64,000 bases of DNA, taken from UBA969 sp041694635. Lineage in GTDB: Bacteria > Planctomycetota > Planctomycetia > Gemmatales > Gemmataceae. Below the pieces are notes generated by a model that was not told the origin of the DNA, made no database searches, and saw only the letters and a list, made by a program, of their open reading frames with translations. Of the stretch, positions 36,642 to 46,424 are shown piece after piece (the stretch's first letter is position 1; each line of letters starts with the position of its first letter). The DNA lies in NCBI GenBank assembly GCA_041694635.1, contig JBDNHI010000202.1:124001-188000 (forward strand), in the 5' to 3' direction. Both the position numbers and the translations under genes were made by a program.

Positions 36642-37877
36642 CTAGATTTGTATAAATCTTTTAGATTTCAATTCTTGCCTTGGAAGAGAACCTACGGGCA
36701 AAACATTTACTTTAGGTTTAAACAAAAAGAGATTAATTACCGCACTTTCGACCAAGGTTTGGACCTTTTCGTAATTGATTTCGGAGGTTTCAACTTCAAA
36801 TAAAAGTTCAGGCATAATCTCTGATTTTTTAAAAGTAATTCTGAATTCCGTTATTTCATCCATTTTATGCATTAAATTTTGTAAGGCAGATGGATAAATA
36901 TTGTTTCCTTTATAAAAAATCATTTCATCTACCCGGCCTAAAATGCCACCCCTCAAGCTATAACCTTTAAAACCACATTTACAGTTATGGTGTTCAAGGT
37001 TGACAATATCCCCTGTTCTGTAGCGTAAAAGCGGGCAACCTACTCTACCGGAAGAACTTAAGACTAATTCCCCATTAGAGTCGACAGTAAGTGTTTTTAT
37101 CGTAATTGGGTCAATAACTTCGGGAACGAAGGCCATAGGAATGATATGTAAAATGCCTTGGTTTTCAGTACATTCTATTGAAACTGGCCCTGTTTCTGTC
37201 ATTCCATGGTGATCCACCACAACCGGTCCCCATATTTTTTCTAACCTAATACGCGTAGAAGCAATGTTAGCCCCAGGTTCACCTGCCAGTACTAATTTCT
37301 TAATATTTAGAGCACGGATATCGTACCCCAAGGTTTCTGCCACTTCGCCCACCCTTAGGGCATAACTAGGTGTGGTGAAAATAACATTAATTTTATTGTT
37401 TTTAATAAGTGATAATCTAGCTTCGGTGCTCATCCCCCCCCCCGGAAAAGATAAGAACCCGGCCTTGGAAGCAGCCTCAAAGGCGGTCCAAAACCCAAGA
37501 AAAGGGCCAAAAGAAAAAGGGAAAAAAAGACGGTCACCCTTATCGATTCCAGCCATTGCAAAGATTTTAAGCCAGTTGTCTAAAAGCCAATCCCAGCCTT
37601 CTTTACTATCTAAAAAATGTAAAGGTTTTCCCGTGGACCCCGAGGTTTGATGAAAGCGTTGATAACTATTGTGATTTAAATAATGAAAATTTCCATAGGG
37701 AGGAAATTGCTGCTGATTGTCTTGAAGATCTTTTTTTGTAGTGAAATCAAAAGAATCAAAATTACTTTGAATCCAAAGTTTGGAAGGATTAAAGCCGTTG
37801 ATTCCAAGCTTTTTCTTGTAAAAAGCATTAAAAGGAAAAACTTTTTCCCAAAAGGTCAAAAACTCATCGTTTAACAA
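36642..37877 (-). CDS. PaaK-type adenylate-forming ligase
   Basis: A 411-residue phenylacetate-CoA-ligase-like enzyme. The P-loop is Q-T-S-G-S-T-G-K-P (78-86), followed by the adenylate motif H-H-G-M-T-E-T-G-P and Y-R-T-G-D-I-V. A full C-terminal swivelling subdomain begins near G-R-V-D-E-M and ends K-S-K-R-F-I-Q-I. Unlike the LuxE-like protein at 29568-30725 it is a complete ligase. The substrate is probably an aryl or acyl carboxylate. The likely start is TTG, with GGAAGAG 6 nt upstream. It sits between propeller genes E and F. Confidence 0.85.
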   Translation of the reverse strand: MLNDEFLTFWEKVFPFNAFYKKKLGINGFNPSKLWIQSNFDSFDFTTKKDLQDNQQQFPPYGNFHYLNHNSYQRFHQTSGSTGKPLHFLDSKEGWDWLLDNWLKIFAMAGIDKGDRLFFPFSFGPFLGFWTAFEAASKAGFLSFPGGGMSTEARLSLIKNNKINVIFTTPSYALRVGEVAETLGYDIRALNIKKLVLAGEPGANIASTRIRLEKIWGPVVVDHHGMTETGPVSIECTENQGILHIIPMAFVPEVIDPITIKTLTVDSNGELVLSSSGRVGCPLLRYRTGDIVNLEHHNCKCGFKGYSLRGGILGRVDEMIFYKGNNIYPSALQNLMHKMDEITEFRITFKKSEIMPELLFEVETSEINYEKVQTLVESAVINLFLFKPKVNVLPVGSLPRQELKSKRFIQI

Positions 37878-37922
37878 AAAAGACTCTTCCAGAAAGTTTT
37901 ATCCAAAGAATTTTAAAAAGAA

Positions 37923-39209
37923 TCAACGAATATCAAAACAAAACAACAAATCTTGATCACGAATATAAAGTTTACCATCAGAAATCGCAGGGTGCGTCCA
38001 AAGTTTCCCACCGTCTTTCCTTAGGTTAGAAAGTTCTGGAATCTTGAACTTGCTGATTTCCTTATAACCTGCAGGAGAAGCAGCAAGCATAGCAACTTCA
38101 CCAGAATCCTCGGCAAGTAAATAAAGCCTACCATCAGCAGCAATCACAGATCCTGCAGTAAGGGCTTTTCTAGGGGAAGTCCAGGCGACAGTGCCTGTTT
38201 CAAGGTCTATGCATTCCCAAGCTCTTTTCAGGTGGAACCCGTAAACATGTTTCCCAACTAAAACGATGCCACCATTATCGTTGGCAATTTCTTTTTTACT
38301 GTAAACCTGTTTGGCTTGAAAAGAAGAACCAAGCTTTTCGATTTTGAAGCAATCCATTCCATCACCAAAACCAACGGAAGTAGCAATTAGATTGCCTGAA
38401 ATAACAGGTGAAGTACAAACAACATCATGATATTCGGCTTCGCGTTTGAATTCCCAAAGGAGTTTACCATCTTCGGGATTAACACCAACGCAGCCTTTTT
38501 GGGTAATTTGAATGATGGTTTTTTGGCCATCAATAGTTGCTAAAGTCGGGGAAGCATAAGGCGCTTGTAATTTAACATCAGCCGACCTCCAAATTAAGTC
38601 ACCAGTTTTTTTATTGAGTGCGGAAAGTAGGCCAAGCGAACCTCCGGGAACAATAATCAGTTTGTCACCATCAACAATTGGTGACCAAGAGTATCCCCAA
38701 CCAAATTTTTCTGGCCCACCACCAATAGGATTTACTTCAGCAGACAAATCTTTAGGGAGATCTTTTTTCCAAACGATTTGACCAGTTTTGGCATCTAGAC
38801 AAATTAAGGTTCCCTGACTACCCAAAGCAAAAACGAGATTGTCATCAACCGTGGGAGAGCCATTAGGTCCACCACTCCATTTATTGCCTTTAAAATCAAA
38901 AACAGGGCCAATCTTTGCATTCCAAAGCTCTTTGCCGGTAGAGTCGATTTTTAAAAGCAGTTCTTCGCCTTTACGAGCCCCCATGATGTAAATATTATTT
39001 TGAACAATGGCAGGGGAAGAGTAACCCGTGCCACAATCTTTAAAAAGCCAGGCTTGTTTAGGGCCATCTTTGGGCCAGACTGCAAGCAATTTTGATTCTT
39101 TAGAAGAGCCCGAACGGTCTGAACCACGAAACCCAGTCCAGTCTTCTGCAATTAAATTGCTAAAAGTGATAAAAAACAAGAGAAAGGTAAAAGTTAAATT
39201 GCGTGCCAT
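37923..39209 (-). CDS. Secreted PQQ-like beta-propeller protein (F)
   Basis: A 428-residue propeller with a signal peptide (1-21) followed by E-D-W-T-G-F-R-G-S-D-R-S-G. Blades carry G-K-E-L-W-N-A, G-Q-I-V-W-K-K and G-K-L-L-W-E-F. It ends R-D-Q-D-L-L-F-C-F-D-I-R, almost the same as its tandem neighbour G, so the two are duplicates. A strong GGAGG ribosome-binding site precedes the ATG. The gap to G is 21 bp. Confidence 0.86.
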   Translation of the reverse strand: MARNLTFTFLLFFITFSNLIAEDWTGFRGSDRSGSSKESKLLAVWPKDGPKQAWLFKDCGTGYSSPAIVQNNIYIMGARKGEELLLKIDSTGKELWNAKIGPVFDFKGNKWSGGPNGSPTVDDNLVFALGSQGTLICLDAKTGQIVWKKDLPKDLSAEVNPIGGGPEKFGWGYSWSPIVDGDKLIIVPGGSLGLLSALNKKTGDLIWRSADVKLQAPYASPTLATIDGQKTIIQITQKGCVGVNPEDGKLLWEFKREAEYHDVVCTSPVISGNLIATSVGFGDGMDCFKIEKLGSSFQAKQVYSKKEIANDNGGIVLVGKHVYGFHLKRAWECIDLETGTVAWTSPRKALTAGSVIAADGRLYLLAEDSGEVAMLAASPAGYKEISKFKIPELSNLRKDGGKLWTHPAISDGKLYIRDQDLLFCFDIR

Positions 39210-39230
39210 AACCGGCCTCCATTGGATTGC

Positions 39231-40505
39231 TTATTTAGAAGAAACATCGAAACAAAAAACCAAGTCTTGATCTCTTAGGAAAAGTTTACCATTACTTACA
39301 ACTGGGTGTGTCCAAATCTTTCCTGATTGCCTATCAAGCTTGGTGGTTTCAGGAATTTTGAACCTGCCAGTTTCTTTCCATTCGGAGGGAGTGGGGTCAA
39401 CAAGGACAACGGTTCCATCGTTTTGACTATAGATGTAAAGTCTACCCCCTGCCATAGTAAGTGAGCCGGTTTGATTTAATTTTTCGGATTCCCATTTTGC
39501 TTCACCAGAAAGAAGGTTTAGGCATTTCCATCGTGCACCTCGGTCGTTGCAATTACCCGAAGCCCCATAAATATGGCCATCGAAAAGAATAACTCCACCA
39601 TGATGGTTTTGCATTAATTTGTTTTCGTAAACAACTTTAGAAGAGATACCGGAATCAGAAGGAGTTAAAGCTACTAAGCCACAACCACTGCCATAATCTG
39701 AAGTCACAAAGATTTTATTGTCGTGAAAAATGGGTGTTGGAATAATTGCAATACCATTAACAGCAACTTTTTCGGAAAATAACTTTTTACCCGTATTTGA
39801 ATCAACCCCTATAAGTCCACCTGCGGTCATTTGAATATAGACATCATATTTACCAACTTTGGCTTTAATGATTGAAGAATAAGAAGCCTCGTCGGTGATT
39901 TCCGTAGAACGCCAAATTACTTTACCCGTGTTTTTGTCTAAGGCAGCCATAGAACCCTTAGCACCCCCAGGGCTACAAACAACTTTATTACCATCAACAA
40001 GAGGCGATTCGCTGAAGCCCCAAATTTTCATTACCTTTCCTTCAAGTTCCTTTGCAAGGGAGACGAGCCATTCTTTTTTGCCAGATTTAGCATCAATACA
40101 GATAAGATCGCCTTGTCCACTGATGCCATAAACCTTGCCAGCATCAAACGTAGGGGTACTACGGGGGCCTCCACCCCATTTATTTGGATAGGGTGTTCCA
40201 ATAGGTGTAGACCAAGCTTGTTTCCCCGTTTTAGTATCTAAGCTAAAAATAGTTTCCGAATTGTTTTGAACACCCATCATATATAAGAATTCGCCTACAA
40301 TTGCTGGGCCAGAATAACCAATCCCTGCTTCTCTAAAGGTCCAGATTAAGTTAGGACCTGATTGACCCCAACTCTTTTGCAGGTTTTTCTCATTCGAAAT
40401 GTTGTCTCGGTTTGAGCCACGCCATTGAACCCAGTCTTCTGCCATGCAAAAAGACACCGAAAAAAATGAAAGATTAATAATAATTAGTGCAGGAACTCGA
40501 AACAT
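39231..40505 (-). CDS. Secreted PQQ-like beta-propeller protein (G)
   Basis: A 424-residue propeller with a signal peptide and E-D-W-V-Q-W-R-G-S-N-R-D-N as the mature start. Blades include G-K-Q-A-W-S-T, G-K-K-E-W-L-V and G-K-V-I-W-R-S. The end L-R-D-Q-D-L-V-F-C-F-D-V matches protein F. The start is taken as the ATG at 40505 just before the signal peptide; an upstream in-frame start at 40544 adds 13 polar residues. The 216-bp gap to the MFS gene is the largest inside the block and may hold a promoter, though no clear boxes were found. Confidence 0.85.
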   Translation of the reverse strand: MFRVPALIIINLSFFSVSFCMAEDWVQWRGSNRDNISNEKNLQKSWGQSGPNLIWTFREAGIGYSGPAIVGEFLYMMGVQNNSETIFSLDTKTGKQAWSTPIGTPYPNKWGGGPRSTPTFDAGKVYGISGQGDLICIDAKSGKKEWLVSLAKELEGKVMKIWGFSESPLVDGNKVVCSPGGAKGSMAALDKNTGKVIWRSTEITDEASYSSIIKAKVGKYDVYIQMTAGGLIGVDSNTGKKLFSEKVAVNGIAIIPTPIFHDNKIFVTSDYGSGCGLVALTPSDSGISSKVVYENKLMQNHHGGVILFDGHIYGASGNCNDRGARWKCLNLLSGEAKWESEKLNQTGSLTMAGGRLYIYSQNDGTVVLVDPTPSEWKETGRFKIPETTKLDRQSGKIWTHPVVSNGKLFLRDQDLVFCFDVSSK

Positions 40506-40721
40506 TTTGCTTTTCTCTGAATAGGTTGTTCTAAGGATTATCATTAATCAAAGAATAGTGGAAATTATGACTTGCTGCAAGTAATCCTGCAAAATGAAAT
40601 AATCATTTTTAGAGAAATATTAGCAAAGGGAATGGGGATAAATCTGATGCATTTACTTTGTTGCGATAAGTTTGACAGAAATATAATAGCAATCAAATTA
40701 ACAAAGGTTATCACTAAAATT

Positions 40722-42101
40722 TTATGGTTTACTGAGAATTGAAAGGTTGGCTTTTTTAGTATCTGCTTCCAAATGTTTGGCACCCATTAACCAAAAAATT
40801 CCAGATAAAATATACATCCCTGATACCGTTACAAATCCTGTATTTAGATTCCCAACTTTTTCTATAATTATTTGTCCTTCAACGGTGATTGCTCTTTCTA
40901 AGGAAAAGTTGTCTGCAATAGCACCAATGATCCAAGGGCTTACAGCATCTCCAAGTGCGTGAATCATAAATATATTTATTGCAAAAGCCATCGGCCGCAG
41001 TAAAGGCGGGGAAACATTTAGCAGAATGGCATTAGTTGGCCCAGTATTAAAAAAGGTGCAAAAACACGCAATAAAAACTAAAACCCAAGCAAATGGAAAA
41101 GGCACATAAAGCACCGCTAAAAATGCAGGAAAACCAACTAACATACTAAATCCCGAAACTAGAAAGTAAGACCCTTTATGGTAACGGTTGCAATAATCCG
41201 CAGCAAAACCTCCAGATAAGGTTGCCAATAAACCAGAAACAACAATAAGAAGCCCCATGGTTATACCTGCTTCTTGTTCGGTCCCATTTTGCCTGAAAAC
41301 CGAAACATAATAAGGAAACCAGTATGCAATCCCGCCAATAGCAAAGGTATTTGCAGTCATACCTAGGCAATTAAAAATAAACGAAGGGGTTTTCAGAAGA
41401 ATAGAAATATCCTTCCAGTGAAGCTTTTTTAAAGAATTGTTAGACGATTCTATTGCACCTATTTCAGGTTCAGGCATAAAAAAACAAAGTACACCTAAAA
41501 GAACACCGGGGGGAAGTACCCAATAAAATGCATTTGGCCATCCTGCAATCCCACCGAAGGCGTATCCGAGGGCGCTCCCAACGGGGATTGCGGCATAAAA
41601 AATAGACATTATAACCCCTCGGTTTTTTTCAGGATAAAGATCCGATAGGATTGTTGGGGCCGAGGGGCCATAAGCAGCTTCTCCCACCCCAACCAAACAT
41701 CTGGTAATGGCAAGGAAGGCGTAAGACCCTAAAAAAACCATCAAGGCACTTACAGGTAAATCAATGGAAAGATATTTTTCGTTCAGTTTCGCGATTGAAC
41801 CAGAAAGGCCACTAAATCCGCTAGCAATCGACCAGAAAAGCACCCCATATCCAATCAAATGCCAGCGCTTTATTTTTGTGCTAAGAAATCCAAAAATAGG
41901 CGCAAATACCATAAAGCTTGCCATAAAACAGGTTGCAAGGATTCCGAGGTAAGTTTTTCTACTATCGGGAGGAGTGTTTTTTAGTAAGTCGTTTTCAATT
42001 CCTGCAATGGTGGAAGAAAGAATATACCGATCGATGTAATTAAAAAGATTGATCGCAAGAAGTAGCATTAAAGCCAAACGGGCTTTTGAATTAGTAAACA
42101 T
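40722..42101 (-). CDS. MFS transporter, spinster-like
   Basis: A 459-residue transporter with twelve predicted membrane segments. The first helix reads L-L-A-I-N-L-F-N-Y-I-D-R-Y-I-L, a signature of the spinster-like branch. The MFS loop motif is F-L-S-T-K-I-K-R-W and the helix-4 segment R-C-L-V-G-V-G-E-A-A-Y-G-P matches the family. Eukaryotic spinster proteins move sphingolipids or lysophospholipids, so a lipid-like substrate is possible but unproven. The start is the ATG at 42101 with AAGG upstream. It is the first gene of the minus-strand block. Confidence 0.88.
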   Translation of the reverse strand: MFTNSKARLALMLLLAINLFNYIDRYILSSTIAGIENDLLKNTPPDSRKTYLGILATCFMASFMVFAPIFGFLSTKIKRWHLIGYGVLFWSIASGFSGLSGSIAKLNEKYLSIDLPVSALMVFLGSYAFLAITRCLVGVGEAAYGPSAPTILSDLYPEKNRGVIMSIFYAAIPVGSALGYAFGGIAGWPNAFYWVLPPGVLLGVLCFFMPEPEIGAIESSNNSLKKLHWKDISILLKTPSFIFNCLGMTANTFAIGGIAYWFPYYVSVFRQNGTEQEAGITMGLLIVVSGLLATLSGGFAADYCNRYHKGSYFLVSGFSMLVGFPAFLAVLYVPFPFAWVLVFIACFCTFFNTGPTNAILLNVSPPLLRPMAFAINIFMIHALGDAVSPWIIGAIADNFSLERAITVEGQIIIEKVGNLNTGFVTVSGMYILSGIFWLMGAKHLEADTKKANLSILSKP

Positions 42102-42169
42102 AAATTTGCCTTGCAATAATTTTAGAGGCCTAAAACAAAGTAATTTAAAGCAAAACGAGAAGGTTTGTG

Positions 42170-42184
42170 CTAGGCGAGTCCTAG
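42170..42184. repeat. Short inverted repeat between divergent genes
   Basis: CTAGG-CGAGT-CCTAG is a perfect 5-bp inverted repeat with a 5-nt centre, in the 193-bp region between the MFS gene (-) and the GlmU-like gene (+). It could be an operator for the divergent promoters, but it is short enough to arise by chance. Confidence 0.25.
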
Positions 42185-42294
42185 ACTTTTGCCCATTCGT
42201 CCCATTGTGAAGGCTTGTTGAGCTATTATTTTTCCGAATTCCTATTTATAAGGCTTTATCAAGTGACATTAAACTTAATAAAAAAGTAATATTT

Positions 42295-43581
42295 ATGCCT
42301 TTTGACCTATGTGTTTATGAAAATGAAAGGTCTGGATTGTTAGAGCCATTAGCTTTAACTAGGCCGGTTTTCAGCTTGTTATGCGGTACGAAAACATTAA
42401 TCGAAAAAATTTCCTATGCGGTAGGTGTTATTCCCTCTGCCTGCTTTGTACGCAAGTATTTGAAAGAAATGGTAAGTACCCAATCAAAAAATTTAATCGT
42501 TAATGCACCAGATTGGATAACTGCCAAAAAAGCAATCTTGTTTGTAGATGGAACTTGGATTCCTCCATCGGGTTTTAAATTGCAATCACGATTTTCTCAT
42601 GTTGGCGTTTGTGATGGTAAACCAGTTTTTTACTATTGCCATCCAGAAAGCCTTTCGAGTTTGCCTGTGGTAAATGACAGTCTAAGTTTAACGCAAGCCT
42701 TAAAAACCTTGAGCATAATTGAAGAAAAAGTTGGTGGGTTAGTCATTAATTATCTTTGGGAAATAGTTGATTGTAATGCTTCTCAGATAATTGAAGATAA
42801 TCAAATTAGTCGAATGGAAAAAACGGCTGGGGGAAATTATTCTGGATTGCTTGGGTCAGCAGATCAATTGTTTATCCACCCAGAATCAGTAATTGAACCT
42901 TTGGTTGCTTTTGATACGACAAAAGGGCCCATAATAATAGAGACAGGTGCTAGAATACAGTCGTTTTCTAGGTTAGAGGGCCCTTGTTTTATAGGCCGTA
43001 ATACCCAAATCTTTGGCGCCAAAATTCGAACCGGTACTTCGATTGGCCCCAATTGCAGAATCGGTGGCGAAATCGAAAATTCTGTTATCCTTGGATTCAC
43101 CAATAAATATCACGAAGGCTTTTTAGGGCATTCTTATCTTGGCGAATGGGTTAACTTGGGCGCCGGTACAAACTCTAGCGACCTGCGTAATGATTATGGT
43201 CTTGTTAAGGTTCAGGTTGAGGGGAAACTGGTCGACACCGGTCTAAATAAAATAGGAGTCTTCTTAGGAGATCATTCTCGAACTGCAATAGGCGTGTTAT
43301 TAAATACAGGCGCAAATATTGGAGTTTTTTCTAACCTTTTGCCCGATGGTTTACTTCCTCGTAACATCCCGTCTTTTTCTTCTTGGCAAGAGGGGCAATT
43401 GGTCCCTCGAGATTCTTGGGAGCTTATTATGCAAGTTGCATCAAGTGTAATGCAGCGAAGAAACCAAATTCTTCTTCCAGAACTTGAAAAAATGTATCAA
43501 AGCATTTTCCAATTTACAGATTGGCAAAGGAAGAAATTTTCTTTTGAAAAGAAAATTTCTTTGAACCGCAAATCCGCTTGA
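42295..43581 (+). CDS. Alternative GlmU-like sugar nucleotidyltransferase/acetyltransferase homologue
   Basis: A 428-residue protein. The N terminus (Y-E-N-E-R-S-G-L-L-E-P-L-A-L-T-R-P-V) matches the alternative bacterial GlmU family, in which a divergent nucleotidyltransferase-like half is joined to a left-handed beta-helix half. Hexapeptide repeats begin near residue 205 (I-I-E-T-G-A-R-I, I-G-P-N-C-R-I-G-G-E-I) and include N-L-G-A-G-T-N-S-S-D-L-R-N-D-Y. The classic G-G-x-G-T-R-M loop of true GlmU is absent. It may act in UDP-GlcNAc or related sugar-nucleotide synthesis. Confidence 0.82.
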   Translation: MPFDLCVYENERSGLLEPLALTRPVFSLLCGTKTLIEKISYAVGVIPSACFVRKYLKEMVSTQSKNLIVNAPDWITAKKAILFVDGTWIPPSGFKLQSRFSHVGVCDGKPVFYYCHPESLSSLPVVNDSLSLTQALKTLSIIEEKVGGLVINYLWEIVDCNASQIIEDNQISRMEKTAGGNYSGLLGSADQLFIHPESVIEPLVAFDTTKGPIIIETGARIQSFSRLEGPCFIGRNTQIFGAKIRTGTSIGPNCRIGGEIENSVILGFTNKYHEGFLGHSYLGEWVNLGAGTNSSDLRNDYGLVKVQVEGKLVDTGLNKIGVFLGDHSRTAIGVLLNTGANIGVFSNLLPDGLLPRNIPSFSSWQEGQLVPRDSWELIMQVASSVMQRRNQILLPELEKMYQSIFQFTDWQRKKFSFEKKISLNRKSA

Positions 43582-43635
43582 TTATACTACTTGAAGTTCC
43601 TTTTTCTGATAATCAACCTTTTAAAGGTGGGTTTT

Positions 43636-45138
43636 ATGAACCCTTTGAACCGCAGGGAAGTTCTTGCAAAAAGCCTGATTGCTGGCGGTGCGCTTTGTGG
43701 CTCCACCGAAGTTGCTGCTTTTCAAAATGATAATCAAAACCCAGTCGTTAAGGAAAATTTAAAGACCGGAACTTTAGATTGGCAACTTTCCTACACTAAA
43801 GTCGACCCAAAAAATAAATTTCGCTCACCTTTAATTGAAGGGTATGCTTCTTGCAGTAGTGTCTCAGTAAGTGAAACTATTACTTTTTTTGTAAGTGCAC
43901 AAGCATCTGGAAAGGGAATTCTTGATGTTTATCGCCTAGGATATTACAACGGAAAAGGTGGCCGTTTTGTAAAGCAAATTGGTCCGTTTAATATTTTTAA
44001 GCAAGAAACTCCTCCCGTAGGTGAACAGAGATTAAGAGAATGCAATTGGAAAGAAAGCGCTGAATGTAAAATTCCTGAAGATTGGTTAAGCGGGGTTTAT
44101 CTCGCCAAAATTTCTAGCAACCAACACCGTTATCAAAGCTACATCGTTTTTATCGTAAAAGATAATCGAACTGCAGATTTTATGTTTCAATGCAGCGATA
44201 ATACTTGGCAAGCTTATAACCAATGGCCTGATGGATATTCACTTTATACCAACGATAGGCCCGATAAAAAAGTGCTGGTTTCTGGTGTTAAGGTTTCGTT
44301 TGAAAGGCCTTACGGTAAATATGTACAAATTTTTGATAACCCTCTTTCGCAGGGCTCGGGAGAATTTTTATTGTGGGAATTTCCCCTTGCTTATTGGATG
44401 GAAAAAGAAGGTTACGACCTTACTTATTGTTCCAATTTAGATGTGCATAGAAACCCTGATGAATTGCTTCGAGTTAAGGTTTTTCTTTCTGTTGGCCACG
44501 ATGAATATTGGAGCCTTGAGCAGTTTCGAAATGTAAAAAACGCTGTGAATAAAGGGGTTCACGCTGCATTCTTATCCGGAAATTCGGTTTGTTTTGTTAC
44601 GCCGTTTTCTCCCTCTTCTAAAAATGTTCCTAACAAAGTTTTGACCCGAGCTGGAAGATTTGGCGGGGTTAGGCCAAAAGAAAAACCCTTTATGGTCGAT
44701 CTAAACCTTGACGGGCCTAATGAAGCAACTCTTATCGGGGCTCAAACTGTCACACCATTTAATGGGTCGGGCGATTGGATTGTGACTAAGCCAGAGCACT
44801 GGCTTTTTGTTGGCACGGGTATGAAAAAAGGTGATAAAATATCTGGCCTTGTTGGTTGGGAATTTCACGGCGAACCTGCTGCAATTCCAGGGCTTGAAGT
44901 CGTAGCGGAAGGCCCAACTTTTACCGCAGGTGATATCGAATCTCACTATACCGCTACCATTTACCCGGGCCCTAAGGGAAACCTTGTTTTTAATGCATCT
45001 ACCATCTTCTGGGCCCAAGGATTGGCGCAACCGCCGGGGCATATGCCACCGATTTCTCATCACGGCAGGCCCCAAGGCCCGGATGAACGGGTCCAAAGAA
45101 TTACCAAAAACCTATTTCGAAAATTTCTCAAAAAGTAG
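43636..45138 (+). CDS. N,N-dimethylformamidase large-subunit-like secreted protein
   Basis: A 500-residue protein that starts M-N-P-L-N-R-R-E-V-L-A-K, a twin-arginine-type signal. The body has the dimethylformamidase beta-subunit C-terminal domain pattern: Q-C-S-D-N-T-W-Q-A-Y-N-Q-W-P, L-S-V-G-H-D-E-Y-W-S and A-A-F-L-S-G-N-S. An N-terminal beta-sandwich precedes it. The ATG at 43636 is preferred because AAAGGTGG lies 5 nt upstream; an in-frame TTG at 43591 would add 15 residues. No small subunit gene is nearby, so true dimethylformamide hydrolysis is doubtful. Confidence 0.8.
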   Translation: MNPLNRREVLAKSLIAGGALCGSTEVAAFQNDNQNPVVKENLKTGTLDWQLSYTKVDPKNKFRSPLIEGYASCSSVSVSETITFFVSAQASGKGILDVYRLGYYNGKGGRFVKQIGPFNIFKQETPPVGEQRLRECNWKESAECKIPEDWLSGVYLAKISSNQHRYQSYIVFIVKDNRTADFMFQCSDNTWQAYNQWPDGYSLYTNDRPDKKVLVSGVKVSFERPYGKYVQIFDNPLSQGSGEFLLWEFPLAYWMEKEGYDLTYCSNLDVHRNPDELLRVKVFLSVGHDEYWSLEQFRNVKNAVNKGVHAAFLSGNSVCFVTPFSPSSKNVPNKVLTRAGRFGGVRPKEKPFMVDLNLDGPNEATLIGAQTVTPFNGSGDWIVTKPEHWLFVGTGMKKGDKISGLVGWEFHGEPAAIPGLEVVAEGPTFTAGDIESHYTATIYPGPKGNLVFNASTIFWAQGLAQPPGHMPPISHHGRPQGPDERVQRITKNLFRKFLKK

Positions 45139-45233
45139 TAACTCCTGTGTTGCAAGTCGATTTAAGAAATCGCAAGATATTCTCTCGTATGCTTTTCTTA
45201 TTAAGTTTGAATTATTGAATAAAGGAAAATGAA

Positions 45234-46424
45234 ATGAATGAACCTCTAAATAGAAAATTAAATATGGGCCTTGTAGGGGGCGGCCAAGGTTCATTTATAG
45301 GTAAGGTTCATAGTATTGCAGGGGTTTTAGACAACAGGGCCTGCTTAGTTGCAGGGGCTTTATCTTCTGACCCCTTGCGGGCTAAGGAATCTGCACCACT
45401 TTATGACATAAAATCTGAACGGGCCTATGGTTCCTTTAAAGAAATGATCTCTAAAGAAATTGCCCTTCCTGTTGGCCAAAGGGTAGATTTTGTTTCAATT
45501 GCTACACCAAATCATACTCATTTCGAAATTGCAAAAAGTTTTGCAGAAGCTGGAATTAATGTGATTTGCGACAAACCTATGACTTTTGACCTTGGACAAG
45601 CCGAAGAACTAGTCAAAGTGGTTGAAAAGTCCGGAGTGGTGTTTGCCCTCACCCATAATTACACAGGTTATCCGTTGGTCCGTCAGGCTCGTGAAATGAT
45701 TCTTTCAGGAGAACTGGGTGAAATTAATGCTATCCGTGCTTTTTATATCCAAGGTTGGCTCCGAACCCGACTTGAAGTTTCTGGCCAAAAGCAGGCCGGT
45801 TGGAGAACCGATCCTACAAAGTCTGGTGCTGCAGGTTGTTTTGGAGATATTGCAACGCACGCCTACAACCTTTCTCGTTACATGACTGGCCTAATTCCAG
45901 CGCAAATTTCTTGCCACTTAAAGGTGTTTGAAGATGGTCGTGCCCTTGATGATTATGGTACAGCTGTAATTCGATTCGAAAATGGCGCCTTAGGGACTGT
46001 TACTGCTTCGCAGATTTCTCATGGCCGTGAAAATGACCTTTATATCGAAATCGATGGGACTAAAGGATCACTCGAATGGCATCAGGAAGAGCCAAATAAA
46101 ATGTGGTTGCGTACCAATGGCCAACCTCACCGTCTTTATACTCGGGACCCGAATGCCCCATTTTTAGGAGAAATGGCCAAAACTTCTTGCCGACTTCCAA
46201 GTGGTCATCCAGAAGCATTTCTAGAAGCTTTTGCTAACATTTATAACGCTGTCTACGATGACATTATTCACAAGTTAACTGGGGGCCAATTTGGAGGTAA
46301 AAATACCTTGTATCCTAATGTTTACGATGGAGTTGATGGGATGAATTTTATTACTAGATGTGTCTCCAGTTCTATAGAAAATGGAGCATGGGTTAATTTA
46401 AAAAATCAGGCCTGTAGAGCCTGA
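45234..46424 (+). CDS. Gfo/Idh/MocA-family oxidoreductase
   Basis: A 396-residue NAD(P)-dependent sugar or inositol dehydrogenase-like enzyme. The Rossmann start is G-L-V-G-G-G-Q-G-S-F-I-G, followed by the signature C-D-K-P-M-T and the C-terminal domain motif G-D-I-A-T-H-A-Y-N-L with the catalytic His. Length is usual. There is no Tat or Sec signal, so it is cytosolic. AAAGGAAAATGAAATG forms the start region. The substrate cannot be inferred. It ends in a terminator hairpin that overlaps its own stop codon. Confidence 0.9.
   Translation: MNEPLNRKLNMGLVGGGQGSFIGKVHSIAGVLDNRACLVAGALSSDPLRAKESAPLYDIKSERAYGSFKEMISKEIALPVGQRVDFVSIATPNHTHFEIAKSFAEAGINVICDKPMTFDLGQAEELVKVVEKSGVVFALTHNYTGYPLVRQAREMILSGELGEINAIRAFYIQGWLRTRLEVSGQKQAGWRTDPTKSGAAGCFGDIATHAYNLSRYMTGLIPAQISCHLKVFEDGRALDDYGTAVIRFENGALGTVTASQISHGRENDLYIEIDGTKGSLEWHQEEPNKMWLRTNGQPHRLYTRDPNAPFLGEMAKTSCRLPSGHPEAFLEAFANIYNAVYDDIIHKLTGGQFGGKNTLYPNVYDGVDGMNFITRCVSSSIENGAWVNLKNQACRA

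Noticed and set aside
30750..40505. The propeller proteins as true PQQ-dependent dehydrogenases
   Set aside because: No cytochrome c domain, no recognisable quinoprotein active-site pattern and no pqq synthesis genes were seen. BamB-like structural propellers fit better.
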